Source: Prevotellaceae bacterium
Lineage (GTDB): Bacteria; Bacteroidota; Bacteroidia; Bacteroidales; Bacteroidaceae
Direction: 5' to 3'
NCBI GenBank assembly: GCA_021204715.1
Contig: JAJPYW010000266.1
Coordinates: forward strand, 1 to 5,595
DNA length: 5,595 nt
A model generated the notes under the pieces. That model was given only the letters and a program-made list of their open reading frames with translations, ran no database searches and was not told where the DNA came from. The translations under genes and the position numbers were made by a program. Of the stretch, positions 1-5,582 are shown one piece after another (position 1 is the stretch's first letter; each line of letters opens with the position of its first letter).

Positions 1-218
1 CCATAGCGGCGCAGGGCGTTTACGGCAATCTGACCTATCTCGTGTTTAGGCAGCTTGCTTACAAAGTAAGCCTCATGTCCATAGTTGGCCGCACTGACAG
101 CCACATTGGCTTCACCGCCACCGGGAATGATGTTGAACGCACCGGCCTGAATGAAACGGTCGGTTCCTTGCGGAGAGAGTCTCAGCATGATCTCTCCAAG
201 AGTGATGATCTTTGCCAT
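1..218 (-). CDS. kdgK: 2-keto-3-deoxygluconate kinase, PfkB family (N-terminal 72 codons, cut by window edge)
   Basis: Sugar kinase that phosphorylates 2-keto-3-deoxygluconate (KDG) to KDPG in the cytoplasm, the step after the mannonate/altronate branches of uronate breakdown join. Only the start is present: ATG at 218-216, reading MAKIITLGEIMLRLSP, then PGGGEANVAVSAANYG (residues 32-47). The GGG-x-ANvAv stretch is the PfkB N-terminal signature that forms the sugar-binding side; the C-terminal GAGD catalytic motif lies outside. No Shine-Dalgarno is visible, as is usual in Bacteroidota. It is last of four co-directional genes, 118 bp after uxaC. Codon use is less G/C-biased at third positions than in the three genes upstream. 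The KDG specificity is inferred from the uronate operon; another PfkB sugar kinase (such as fructokinase) cannot be excluded on sequence alone. Confidence 0.88.
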   Translation of the reverse strand, partial: MAKIITLGEIMLRLSPQGTDRFIQAGAFNIIPGGGEANVAVSAANYGHEAYFVSKLPKHEIGQIAVNALRRY

Positions 219-336
219 AATTTGTAGATGTTTGTTAGTTAATTAATAAGATTGTTATTAGATCGATAGTCTTCAATAGTTGATGTGACAACCCCCGCGG
301 CAAGCCTTTGGGAACTTGAACGCGGCGGCCGCCTTT
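219..336 (-). other. uxaC-kdgK intergenic gap with GC-rich palindrome
   Basis: This gap is much longer than the 1-bp gap before uxaC. In the direction of transcription the first 50 or so bases are G+C rich. They include the perfect 10-bp palindrome GGCGGCCGCC (324-333), only 4 bp past the uxaC stop, and a possible longer-range CCGCG/CGCGG pairing (321-325 with 295-299). The last 60 bases are A+T rich. No TAnnTTTG box and no T-run directly after a hairpin is visible, so I see neither a clear internal promoter nor a terminator. The GC-rich stem could act as an mRNA processing or stability element; that is inference only. Confidence 0.3.
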
Positions 337-1734
337 TCAGAACCCGAAATAGTTCTTCGCGTTGTAGTAGCTGATGTCCTCCACCATGCCTTCCACACGC
401 TCCATGGCTTCCCGTGGGATGAGTCCCCGTTCCACGTCGTTTCCCAAGATGTCGCACAGCAGGCGGCGGAAGTATTCGTGGCGGGGGTAGGAGAGGAACG
501 AGCGGGAGTCGGTGAGCATGCCCACAAAGCGGCTCAACAGTCCCTGCAGGGAGAGCGCCTCCATTTGCTGCCGCATGCCCGTGAGCTGGTCGTTGAACCA
601 CCAGCCCGAGCCCAATTGCATCTTGCCCGGCGTCAGTCCGTCTTGGTAAGTGCCTATCATGGCCGCCAACACGGTGTTGTCCGTGGGGTTGAGGTTGTAG
701 AGGATGGTCTTGGCAAGGCAGTCGTCCACGTCGAGCGCGTCTAAAAGGCCGGCCAAGTGTTCGGCACAACTCCAGTCGCCGATGGTGTCGTAGCCCGTGT
801 CGGGACCCAGCGCGCGGAAGCCCCGTGTGTTCACGTTGCGCAGCGCGCCTATGTGGAACTGCTGCACCCAGCCCTTCTCGTGGTTCATGCGGCAGAACTC
901 CAAGAGGAGCGCCGTCTGCAAGCGTGCCGTCCCGGCCTTGTCCAAGGTTTCGCCTTCGCGCACCCGTTGCCACAGCTTGGCCGCCTCGTCGCGTCCACAC
1001 GGTGCGAAAGGCACTTCGGCCAAGGCGTGGTCGGCCACGCTGCAACCGTTCCGGGCAAAGAAGTCGTGCCGCGTCTTCAAAGCGTCTATCAGGTCGTCAT
1101 AATGCTTTATATCTTTGCCCACGGTCTCGCCCAAGCGGTTCATGTAAGCGTTGTAGGCGTCGGTGTCGTTCACGGCCATCGCCTTGTCGGGACGCCATGC
1201 GGGCAGCATCTTTATCTCGAAGCCCTCGGCTTTCACACGGCGGTGGTATTCCAACGTGTCACACGGATCGTCCGTGGTGCACACCGTCTCCACATGGTAC
1301 AAGCGCATCAGTGCGCGGGCGGTCAAGCCGCCGTGTTGCAGCATGTCGTTGCAGTGGTCGTAGATGGCGCGCGCCGTGGCCGGCGTAAGCAGCTCGTCGA
1401 TGCCGAAGGCCGTCTTCAACTCCAAGTGCGTCCAGTGGTAAAGCGGGTTGCGCAAGGTATAAGGAACCGTTTCGGCCCACTTTTGGAACTTGCTCCAATC
1501 GTCGGCTTTGCCGGTGATATACTCCTCGGGCACGCCGTTGGCCCGCATCGCGCGCCATTTATAATGGTCGCCGCCAAGCCACAACTCCGTGATGGAGCGG
1601 AAGCGGTAGTCGGCCGCCACCATCGAGGGCATCAAGTGGCAATGGTAGTCGATGATGGGCAGCTTTTCGGCATGGTCGTGATAAAGGCGCCGCGCCGTGT
1701 CGTTGCTTAACAAGAAATCTTCTGTAATGAACAT
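337..1734 (-). CDS. uxaC: Glucuronate/uronate isomerase
   Basis: Cytoplasmic isomerase converting D-glucuronate to D-fructuronate and D-galacturonate to D-tagaturonate, the entry step of the Ashwell pathway. The 465-residue product matches the usual family length (about 470). It has the amidohydrolase-like metal motif DYHCHL (H31, H33) near the N-terminus. Other conserved family blocks are NPLYHWTHLEL (96-106), TTDDPCD (153-159), MLPAWRPDK (176-184), QFHIGALRN (292-300), GSGWWFND (375-382) and TDSRSFLSYPRHEYFRR (408-424). It ends in the NYFGF tail I associate with Bacteroidota homologues. The ATG at 1734-1732 follows the transporter stop codon by one base, implying translational coupling; no Shine-Dalgarno is needed or seen. 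The gene is intact, with no missing motif. Confidence 0.96.
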   Translation of the reverse strand: MFITEDFLLSNDTARRLYHDHAEKLPIIDYHCHLMPSMVAADYRFRSITELWLGGDHYKWRAMRANGVPEEYITGKADDWSKFQKWAETVPYTLRNPLYHWTHLELKTAFGIDELLTPATARAIYDHCNDMLQHGGLTARALMRLYHVETVCTTDDPCDTLEYHRRVKAEGFEIKMLPAWRPDKAMAVNDTDAYNAYMNRLGETVGKDIKHYDDLIDALKTRHDFFARNGCSVADHALAEVPFAPCGRDEAAKLWQRVREGETLDKAGTARLQTALLLEFCRMNHEKGWVQQFHIGALRNVNTRGFRALGPDTGYDTIGDWSCAEHLAGLLDALDVDDCLAKTILYNLNPTDNTVLAAMIGTYQDGLTPGKMQLGSGWWFNDQLTGMRQQMEALSLQGLLSRFVGMLTDSRSFLSYPRHEYFRRLLCDILGNDVERGLIPREAMERVEGMVEDISYYNAKNYFGF

Positions 1735-1735
1735 G

Positions 1736-3211
1736 TTATAATTGAACTAACTTATATTTAGGAACCAATAATTTCATAACACACCAGCTCAGCAAGTAGG
1801 CCACCGAAGCGATGAGGAACACAATCATGTAGCCCGCCTGCTTGCCGCCGAAGCCGAAGAACTGCATCTTGATGGCTTCGGTATAGTCGAAGAGCAAGCC
1901 CGCTCCCTTGTTGAAGATGAAGCAGCCCAAGCCGCTTGCCAAGCCTGCCGCGCCCGTTACCGTAGCCACCACAGTCTTGGGGAACATGTCGCTCACCACG
2001 TTGTACACGTTGGCGCTCCAGCTTTGGTGCGCCGCCGCCATAATGCCGATAATGATGACGGGAAACCACATCGAGATACTGCCCGCAGGCATCACCAAGC
2101 AGCCCAAGAGCGGGAAGAGCGCGAAAATGAGCATGCCCCGCATGCGCCCTTGGTAAGGATTCACGTTGCCGTGGTTGATGAACCACGTGGGCAGGTAGCT
2201 GCCCGCCAAAGAGAGCATGGATATAAGGTAGATGATGAAGATGCCGAACATGCCTTGCGGCGTGTCGCTCGAGTAGCCGTAGACCTCGCTGATGAAGGCA
2301 GGCGCCCAGAAGAGCAGGAACCACCACACCGAGTCGGGCAGGAAACGCCCCACGACCACCGCCCACGTCTGCCGGAACGTGAAGGCCTTGAAAGGCGAGA
2401 TGTGCGCTTCCCCCGCTTTGGCTGCAGCCGCGTTGCCGGCAGCCTTGGCAGCCGCCTCCTTTTCCGCCTCTTCCTCGGCATCCTGTTCAATGTAAGCCAG
2501 CTCGGCCGCGTTCATGCGGGGATTCTCCGACGGACGCCTGTAGACGGCAATCCAGCAGAAGAGCCAGATGTAACCCAACGCGCCAATGACAAGAAACGCC
2601 GTCTCCCAGCCGAAGCGCCGCGCGATGAGCGGAATGGTGAAGGGAGCGATGAGCGCCCCTATCTGCGCGCCCGAGTTGAAGATGCCCGTGGCGAAGCCGC
2701 GGTCCTTCTTGGGAAAGTATTCCGACACCGCTTTGATGGCACAGGGGAAGTTGCCCGATTCACCTATGGAGAGCACCGCCCGCGCCACGATGAACATCCA
2801 CACGCTGATGGTGGTAATCATCAAGGTAAAGTCGGCCGTGCCTTGCAAGGCGAGCAGGTGCCGCCTTGCGCCGAGGAACGAGAACACCCAGTCGCCGCTC
2901 ACGATGCCGCACGTCAATATGCCGCAGAAAGCGTGCAGGCAGGCACCCGTGCTCCACACGGCGATGGCCGTGACGTAGCCCCGCTTCGTGCCCAAGTAAT
3001 CAATGAAACGCCCTGCAAAGAGCATGCCCACGGCATACACCAACGAGAAGAGTCCCGTAATGGTACCATAATCACTGTCGCTCCAGTGGAACTCCGTGGC
3101 GATGAAATCCTTCCACGTCAACGAGAGTACTTGCCGGTCCATGTAGTTCACCACCACCGCGAAGAACAGCATGCCGCATATCACCCACCGGTAATTGGTT
3201 TTTCTATCCAT
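1736..3211 (-). CDS. exuT: Hexuronate transporter, MFS anion:cation symporter family (ExuT-like)
   Basis: Inner-membrane permease predicted to import glucuronate/galacturonate with protons for the enzymes encoded on either side. The 491 residues contain about 12 hydrophobic segments. ACS-family marks are NYMDRQVLS in the first helix region (22-30), the MFS loop motif GRFIDYLGTKRG (67-78), ESGNFPCAIKAVSEYFPKKD (151-170) with GIFNSGAQIGA (177-187), and HQSWSANVYNVVSDMFPKT (395-413), the last close to ExuT. Two additions make it longer than typical ExuT: a stretch at about 100-135 between the third and fourth helices, and a cytoplasmic Glu/Ala/Lys-rich segment (about 243-268) in the central loop. 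It starts at the ATG at 3211, 53 bp after uxuB, and no promoter is visible in that gap. Substrate is inferred from the operon; ACS members also carry other sugar acids. Confidence 0.92.
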   Translation of the reverse strand: MDRKTNYRWVICGMLFFAVVVNYMDRQVLSLTWKDFIATEFHWSDSDYGTITGLFSLVYAVGMLFAGRFIDYLGTKRGYVTAIAVWSTGACLHAFCGILTCGIVSGDWVFSFLGARRHLLALQGTADFTLMITTISVWMFIVARAVLSIGESGNFPCAIKAVSEYFPKKDRGFATGIFNSGAQIGALIAPFTIPLIARRFGWETAFLVIGALGYIWLFCWIAVYRRPSENPRMNAAELAYIEQDAEEEAEKEAAAKAAGNAAAAKAGEAHISPFKAFTFRQTWAVVVGRFLPDSVWWFLLFWAPAFISEVYGYSSDTPQGMFGIFIIYLISMLSLAGSYLPTWFINHGNVNPYQGRMRGMLIFALFPLLGCLVMPAGSISMWFPVIIIGIMAAAHQSWSANVYNVVSDMFPKTVVATVTGAAGLASGLGCFIFNKGAGLLFDYTEAIKMQFFGFGGKQAGYMIVFLIASVAYLLSWCVMKLLVPKYKLVQL

Positions 3212-3264
3212 TGTAGCTTTTTGAGTTTAAGTACTGCTGTTTATGTATTGCTTGTGTATATACC

Positions 3265-4884
3265 TTATTTATATAGTCCAATCGTTTGCCTTACCGCGCC
3301 CTTGCCCGCGATGAGCGCCATGAAGCAGGCGATTACCTTGCCTGCCAAGCCCGTCTCATACAAATCCACGCCGAATATCTCCGCCCGGCGCAACAGCGGG
3401 CCTACCGCCTTCTCCACGGCGCCGGCGTCGGTCGTTCCAAGCCCGATGCCCTCCACATAACGGCACACGTCGCTTAGCAATGGATCGGGACTCAGCTCGA
3501 AGCGGCTTCCCCCGTCGTCCACCGCCATCAAGTAGCGCAGCCAGCCGGCGAATATCAGCGGAATTACTTTAAGCGAGCCCACGTCCAAGCCTTCGCGCTT
3601 CGTGTAAGCCTTGATGGTTTCGCCGAAGCGGATGGAGAGCTTCTGGGAAGTGTCGCAGGCGATGCGTTGCGGCGTGTCGGGCATGAAGGGGTTGGGGATG
3701 CGTATGTTCACCACCTCGTCTATGAACCCCCGGGGCGACAATATACCGGGATTCACCACTACGGGCAGTCCCTCGGTGTAGCCCAATGTCTCCACCAAGC
3801 GGTGCAGGTCGGCGTCCTTCATCTCGTCGGCAATCAAGTGGTAGCCAAGCAGACAGCCGAACAGCGCCAAGCACGTGTGCAGCGGGTTCAAGCAGGTGCA
3901 CACTTTCATCTTCTCCACCTTGTCCACGGTGGCGCGGTCGGTGAAGTAGACACCCACCTTCTCCAATGCCGGGCGGCCGTTGGGGAAGCGGTCTTCTATC
4001 ACCAAATATTGGCACTCCTCGGCATTTACGAAGGGTGCCACATACGTCTTCTTCGAGGTGATGACCGGCTCCAACTGCTCTATGCCGTCGGCAAGGAGTA
4101 TCTTCTCCACGTTGCTGTCGGGGCGGGGTGTAATCTTGTCGATCATTGTCCAAGGGAAGGACACCTTGCCGGCGTCGTTCACGTAGGCCGCGAAGCCCGC
4201 CTTGCACACGCCGCTTTTTTCCCACGCCTTGGCAAAGGCGTTAATGGCGTTATACAGCTTGTCGCCGTTGTGCGAGCAGTTGTCCGTGCTCACCATGGCA
4301 ACGGGCGCCGCGCCGCCTTCGGCATACCTTTCATGCAGCAACGCCGCCACTTTGCCTATGTAGCTCTTGGGGCAGGCAGGCCCTGCTGTCAAGTCCTCTT
4401 CCACACCCGGCAAGGCCCTGCCGTCGGCCGAACGCAGCAGGTAGCCCTTCTCGGTAATGGTGAAGGTGGCCATCTGCAACGAGGCGCTTCTGAATATCTC
4501 TTTGAGCCGTTCCCAGTCGTGCGTGTTTGCAGTATCGGCCGTAAGCGCCTCGGCAATGGAACCCACCACGCACTTGTCCATACTGCCGGCGGCTTTGAGC
4601 GTCACAAGCACGCCGATGTTGTCGTGCGGGCGGTACATCTTCTCTATAATCTCGTAATCATAGCCTTCGGCCACGATGATGCCGCGGTCGGTGGCGCCGC
4701 TGTTGAGCATCTCCTGCACCAAGTTGGCATGGAAAGCGCGGAATATGTTGCCCGCTCCGAAATGAATCCAGCAAGGCGCCGCGGCCGTGCGCGCCAACAT
4801 TTCGTTTACATCAAACTCCGGCAGGGAATAACCTTTCGCCTTCCACTCCTGCTTACATTCGAACACCGATTTATCCAATCTCAT
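3265..4884 (-). CDS. uxuB: Fructuronate reductase (D-mannonate oxidoreductase), mannitol dehydrogenase family, long form
   Basis: NAD-dependent polyol dehydrogenase expected to reduce D-fructuronate, the UxaC product, to D-mannonate in the cytoplasm. The 539-residue product opens with a Rossmann-type block, HFGAGNIFRAFHA (41-53), followed by TDNCSHNGDKL (200-210), FPWTMIDKITPRP (243-255), and the catalytic region MKVCTCLNPLHTCLALFG (326-343) with K327, N333 and H336. The C-terminal all-helical substrate domain follows. A longer reading from position 4908 would begin with TTG; I chose the ATG at 4884 because AAGGA lies 8 nt before it. It is the first gene of the operon. At about 540 residues it belongs to the long branch rather than the roughly 490-residue E. 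coli UxuB type. Tagaturonate reductase (UxaB-like) activity is a less likely alternative; the operon contains no other reductase in view. Confidence 0.87.
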   Translation of the reverse strand: MRLDKSVFECKQEWKAKGYSLPEFDVNEMLARTAAAPCWIHFGAGNIFRAFHANLVQEMLNSGATDRGIIVAEGYDYEIIEKMYRPHDNIGVLVTLKAAGSMDKCVVGSIAEALTADTANTHDWERLKEIFRSASLQMATFTITEKGYLLRSADGRALPGVEEDLTAGPACPKSYIGKVAALLHERYAEGGAAPVAMVSTDNCSHNGDKLYNAINAFAKAWEKSGVCKAGFAAYVNDAGKVSFPWTMIDKITPRPDSNVEKILLADGIEQLEPVITSKKTYVAPFVNAEECQYLVIEDRFPNGRPALEKVGVYFTDRATVDKVEKMKVCTCLNPLHTCLALFGCLLGYHLIADEMKDADLHRLVETLGYTEGLPVVVNPGILSPRGFIDEVVNIRIPNPFMPDTPQRIACDTSQKLSIRFGETIKAYTKREGLDVGSLKVIPLIFAGWLRYLMAVDDGGSRFELSPDPLLSDVCRYVEGIGLGTTDAGAVEKAVGPLLRRAEIFGVDLYETGLAGKVIACFMALIAGKGAVRQTIGLYK

Positions 4885-4891
4885 ACTGTAT

Positions 4892-4897
4892 ATCCTT
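4892..4897 (-). promoter_or_regulatory. Shine-Dalgarno-like site deciding the uxuB start
   Basis: The minus strand reads AAGGAT here, with the AAGGA core ending 8 nt before the ATG at 4884-4882. This is well placed for the ATG and too far downstream to serve the in-frame TTG at 4908-4906. Such a site is unusual in this window, where the transporter, uxaC and kdgK starts have none. Confidence 0.55.
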
Positions 4898-4918
4898 ATA
4901 TCGTTCAAAATGTCATTT

Positions 4919-4928
4919 TATCATGATA
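4919..4928. promoter_or_regulatory. 10-bp palindrome in the uxuB leader
   Basis: TATCATGATA is a perfect palindrome lying about 25-35 nt downstream of the predicted transcription start, a position where a repressor could block transcription. It sits in A+T-rich DNA where short palindromes arise by chance, and I do not recognise it as the site of a named regulator. It does not resemble the proteobacterial UxuR/ExuR operator. Confidence 0.25.
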
Positions 4929-4958
4929 TAATCCCATATATACCATCGATATGACGCC

Positions 4959-4990
4959 CAAAGATAAGCCATTTTTTTGTCAAATCAAAA
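4959..4990 (-). promoter_or_regulatory. Bacteroidota-type promoter of the uronate operon
   Basis: On the minus strand a -33 element TTTTG (4990-4986) is followed after 19 bp by TATCTTTG (4966-4959), an exact match to the Bacteroidota -7 consensus TAnnTTTG. Transcription should begin around 4951-4954, giving a leader of roughly 70 nt before the uxuB ATG. The spacer contains a run of seven T on the plus strand. It is the only good promoter seen for the four-gene operon. Confidence 0.8.
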
Positions 4991-5011
4991 TAATAGTGCT
5001 GTTTTGTCCTT

Positions 5012-5024
5012 TGTCTATCAGACA
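5012..5024. promoter_or_regulatory. Inverted repeat upstream of the operon promoter
   Basis: TGTCT-ATC-AGACA forms a 5-bp inverted repeat with a 3-bp centre. Its middle (5018) is about 65 bp upstream of the predicted uxuB transcription start, a spacing typical of activator sites. The match is short and occurs only once, so this is a weak candidate operator. Confidence 0.25.
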
Positions 5025-5140
5025 GAATTTCTTTTCCCGTGATACGCTTATTGTGTCATTTCGGAATCCTTGTGTCCGATGGTTATAAGCGTGCATGGCT
5101 TGGCTTTGGAAGCGTGTAAGTGGAAAGAAAGGCACCTATA

Positions 5141-5177
5141 TAACAATAAAAGATGCAGAACAACCGCTCTGCATCTT
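5141..5177 (-). terminator. Rho-independent terminator after the small antitoxin-like ORF
   Basis: A perfect 10-bp inverted repeat, AAGATGCAGA (5150-5159) and TCTGCATCTT (5168-5177), encloses an 8-nt loop. Read on the minus strand, the stem is followed by a T-rich tail (TTTTATTGTT). The first base of the stem overlaps the last base of the ORF's TGA stop region (5179-5177). It separates the small unit from the uronate operon promoter some 150 bp further on. On the plus strand the stem is not followed by a T-run, so it should act leftward only. Confidence 0.8.
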
Positions 5178-5356
5178 CAAGAAAGATTGCCCCTCAGTTC
5201 CCTTCGGCGGTCACGCAAGATGATGCCGCAATAGTACGCCCTCGCCTCGCTGTCAAACTGCTTGCGTCTTTCCGTTCCCGGCCGGCCATATTTGCCACAG
5301 AGCAATTCGTCAGCAGTCAGCAACCTTTTCAGTTTATTATCATCTAATTGTCTCAT
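5177..5356 (-). CDS. Small protein resembling the N-terminal part of a HigA/XRE-type antitoxin, helix-turn-helix absent
   Basis: A 59-codon ORF starting MRQLDDNKLKRLLTADELL, then KYGRPGTERRKQFDSEARAY (residues 22-41) and ending RDRRRELRGNLS. From memory, the pattern YGxxGTxxRxxFxxxAxAYxxGxxxRdxRkel is the N-terminal segment of Bacteroidota antitoxins of about 100 residues, which continue straight into an XRE DNA-binding helix-turn-helix. Here a stop falls exactly where that domain should begin, and no continuation is found in other frames downstream. The ATG at 5356 is preferred over the in-frame GTG at 5374, which lies within the closing stem of the leader structure. No toxin gene adjoins it. 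It is flanked by its own promoter, structured leader and terminator. It is either a truncated relic or a shortened gene that is still expressed; no function can be assigned. Confidence 0.55.
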   Translation of the reverse strand: MRQLDDNKLKRLLTADELLCGKYGRPGTERRKQFDSEARAYYCGIILRDRRRELRGNLS

Positions 5357-5362
5357 AATATA

Positions 5363-5449
5363 TAAGATTGTCACTCGGTTCTGAGTGGCCCTTAACCGAG
5401 ACTTCCAAAGGGAAGCGACCGGACCTTGTTCCTACGTCTGACAATCTTA
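5363..5449 (-). promoter_or_regulatory. Structured RNA leader, predicted four-way junction
   Basis: Between promoter and ATG the transcript can fold into four stems. P1 is 11 perfect pairs (5363-5373 with 5439-5449). P2 is 7 perfect pairs (5374-5380 with 5394-5400) with a 13-nt loop. P3 is 5 pairs (5402-5406 with 5411-5415) with a 4-nt loop. P4 is 3+3 pairs around an internal loop (5417-5419 with 5436-5438; 5421-5423 with 5430-5432). Only two junction bases (5401, 5416) stay unpaired. The predicted transcript start falls at the 5' strand of P1, and P1 ends 6 nt before the ATG. The P2 loop GGGCC (5391-5387) could instead pair with GGTCC (5425-5421). I recognise no known riboswitch or ribozyme core. 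It may be a cis-regulatory leader or a stable small RNA. Confidence 0.5.
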
Positions 5450-5452
5450 ATG

Positions 5453-5484
5453 CAAAGTTAATGATAGTTGGTCGGAAAAGCAAA
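5453..5484 (-). promoter_or_regulatory. Bacteroidota-type promoter of the small transcription unit
   Basis: The minus strand carries TTTG (5484-5481), a 20-bp spacer and TAACTTTG (5460-5453), matching TTTG / TAnnTTTG. Predicted transcription start is about 5445-5448, so RNA synthesis begins at or within a few bases of the P1 stem of the leader. Together with the terminator it defines a transcript of roughly 300 nt. Confidence 0.72.
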
Positions 5485-5518
5485 GAAACGGCGGAAAGAA
5501 TGAAGATGATAGGATTTG

Positions 5519-5551
5519 GAAAAGCGTTTTCTATAGTTACGGAAGCGCTTC
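5519..5551. promoter_or_regulatory. Paired LacI-family-like operators
   Basis: Two palindromes lie in tandem: GAAAA-GCG-TTTTC (5519-5531) and GAAGCGCTTC (5542-5551). Each contains an AAGCGnTT core with the central CG typical of LacI/GalR-family operators, and the cores start exactly 21 bp apart (5522 and 5543), two helical turns. They lie about 42 and 63 bp upstream of the start predicted for the plus-strand promoter at 5575-5582, and about 80-100 bp upstream of the minus-strand promoter. Which regulator binds is not shown; LacI-type regulators are common beside uronate gene clusters in this phylum. Confidence 0.45.
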
Positions 5552-5574
5552 GATTATATGTTATTTCATTGTTA

Positions 5575-5582
5575 TATCTTTG
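5575..5582 (+). promoter_or_regulatory. Possible -7 box of a rightward gene beyond the window
   Basis: TATCTTTG matches TAnnTTTG exactly and points rightward. No clear TTTG is found 19-21 bp upstream (the region reads TTCG at best), so the -33 element is weak, as expected of a promoter needing an activator or under repressor control. If real, a gene divergent from the uronate operon starts soon after 5595. Confidence 0.45.

Noticed and set aside
42..227. 61-codon plus-strand frame over the kdgK start
   Set aside because: Antisense to a clear PfkB N-terminus; no supporting signal.
757..1710. 317-codon plus-strand open frame and other antisense or shifted frames over uxaC
   Set aside because: uxaC is intact with its conserved motifs; the overlapping frames show no recognisable motif and no promoter.
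2024..3460. 478-codon plus-strand open frame, antisense to the transporter and the end of uxuB
   Set aside because: Its product is rich in Arg, His, Glu and Pro without domain structure and spans two real genes and their gap. Strong G/C third-position bias in the sense genes leaves the opposite strand open.
3667..4926. 419-codon plus-strand open frame antisense to uxuB
   Set aside because: Shadow of uxuB caused by the same codon bias; the opposite frame has full family motifs, this one has none.
5153..5347. 64-codon plus-strand frame opposite the antitoxin-like ORF
   Set aside because: Begins inside the terminator hairpin and mirrors the minus-strand ORF; no promoter or start signal.
5363..5449. 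Invertible (phase-variable) promoter or MITE reading of the 11-bp inverted repeats
   Set aside because: The promoter lies outside the repeats, no TAnnTTTG box occurs between them, no flanking target duplication is visible, and the interior folds as nested hairpins, which favours RNA structure.
5363..5449. tRNA or known ribozyme (hammerhead-type) reading of the leader
   Set aside because: The closing stem is too long for an acceptor stem, there is no T-loop or anticodon arrangement, and the CUGAUGA/GAAA hammerhead core is absent.
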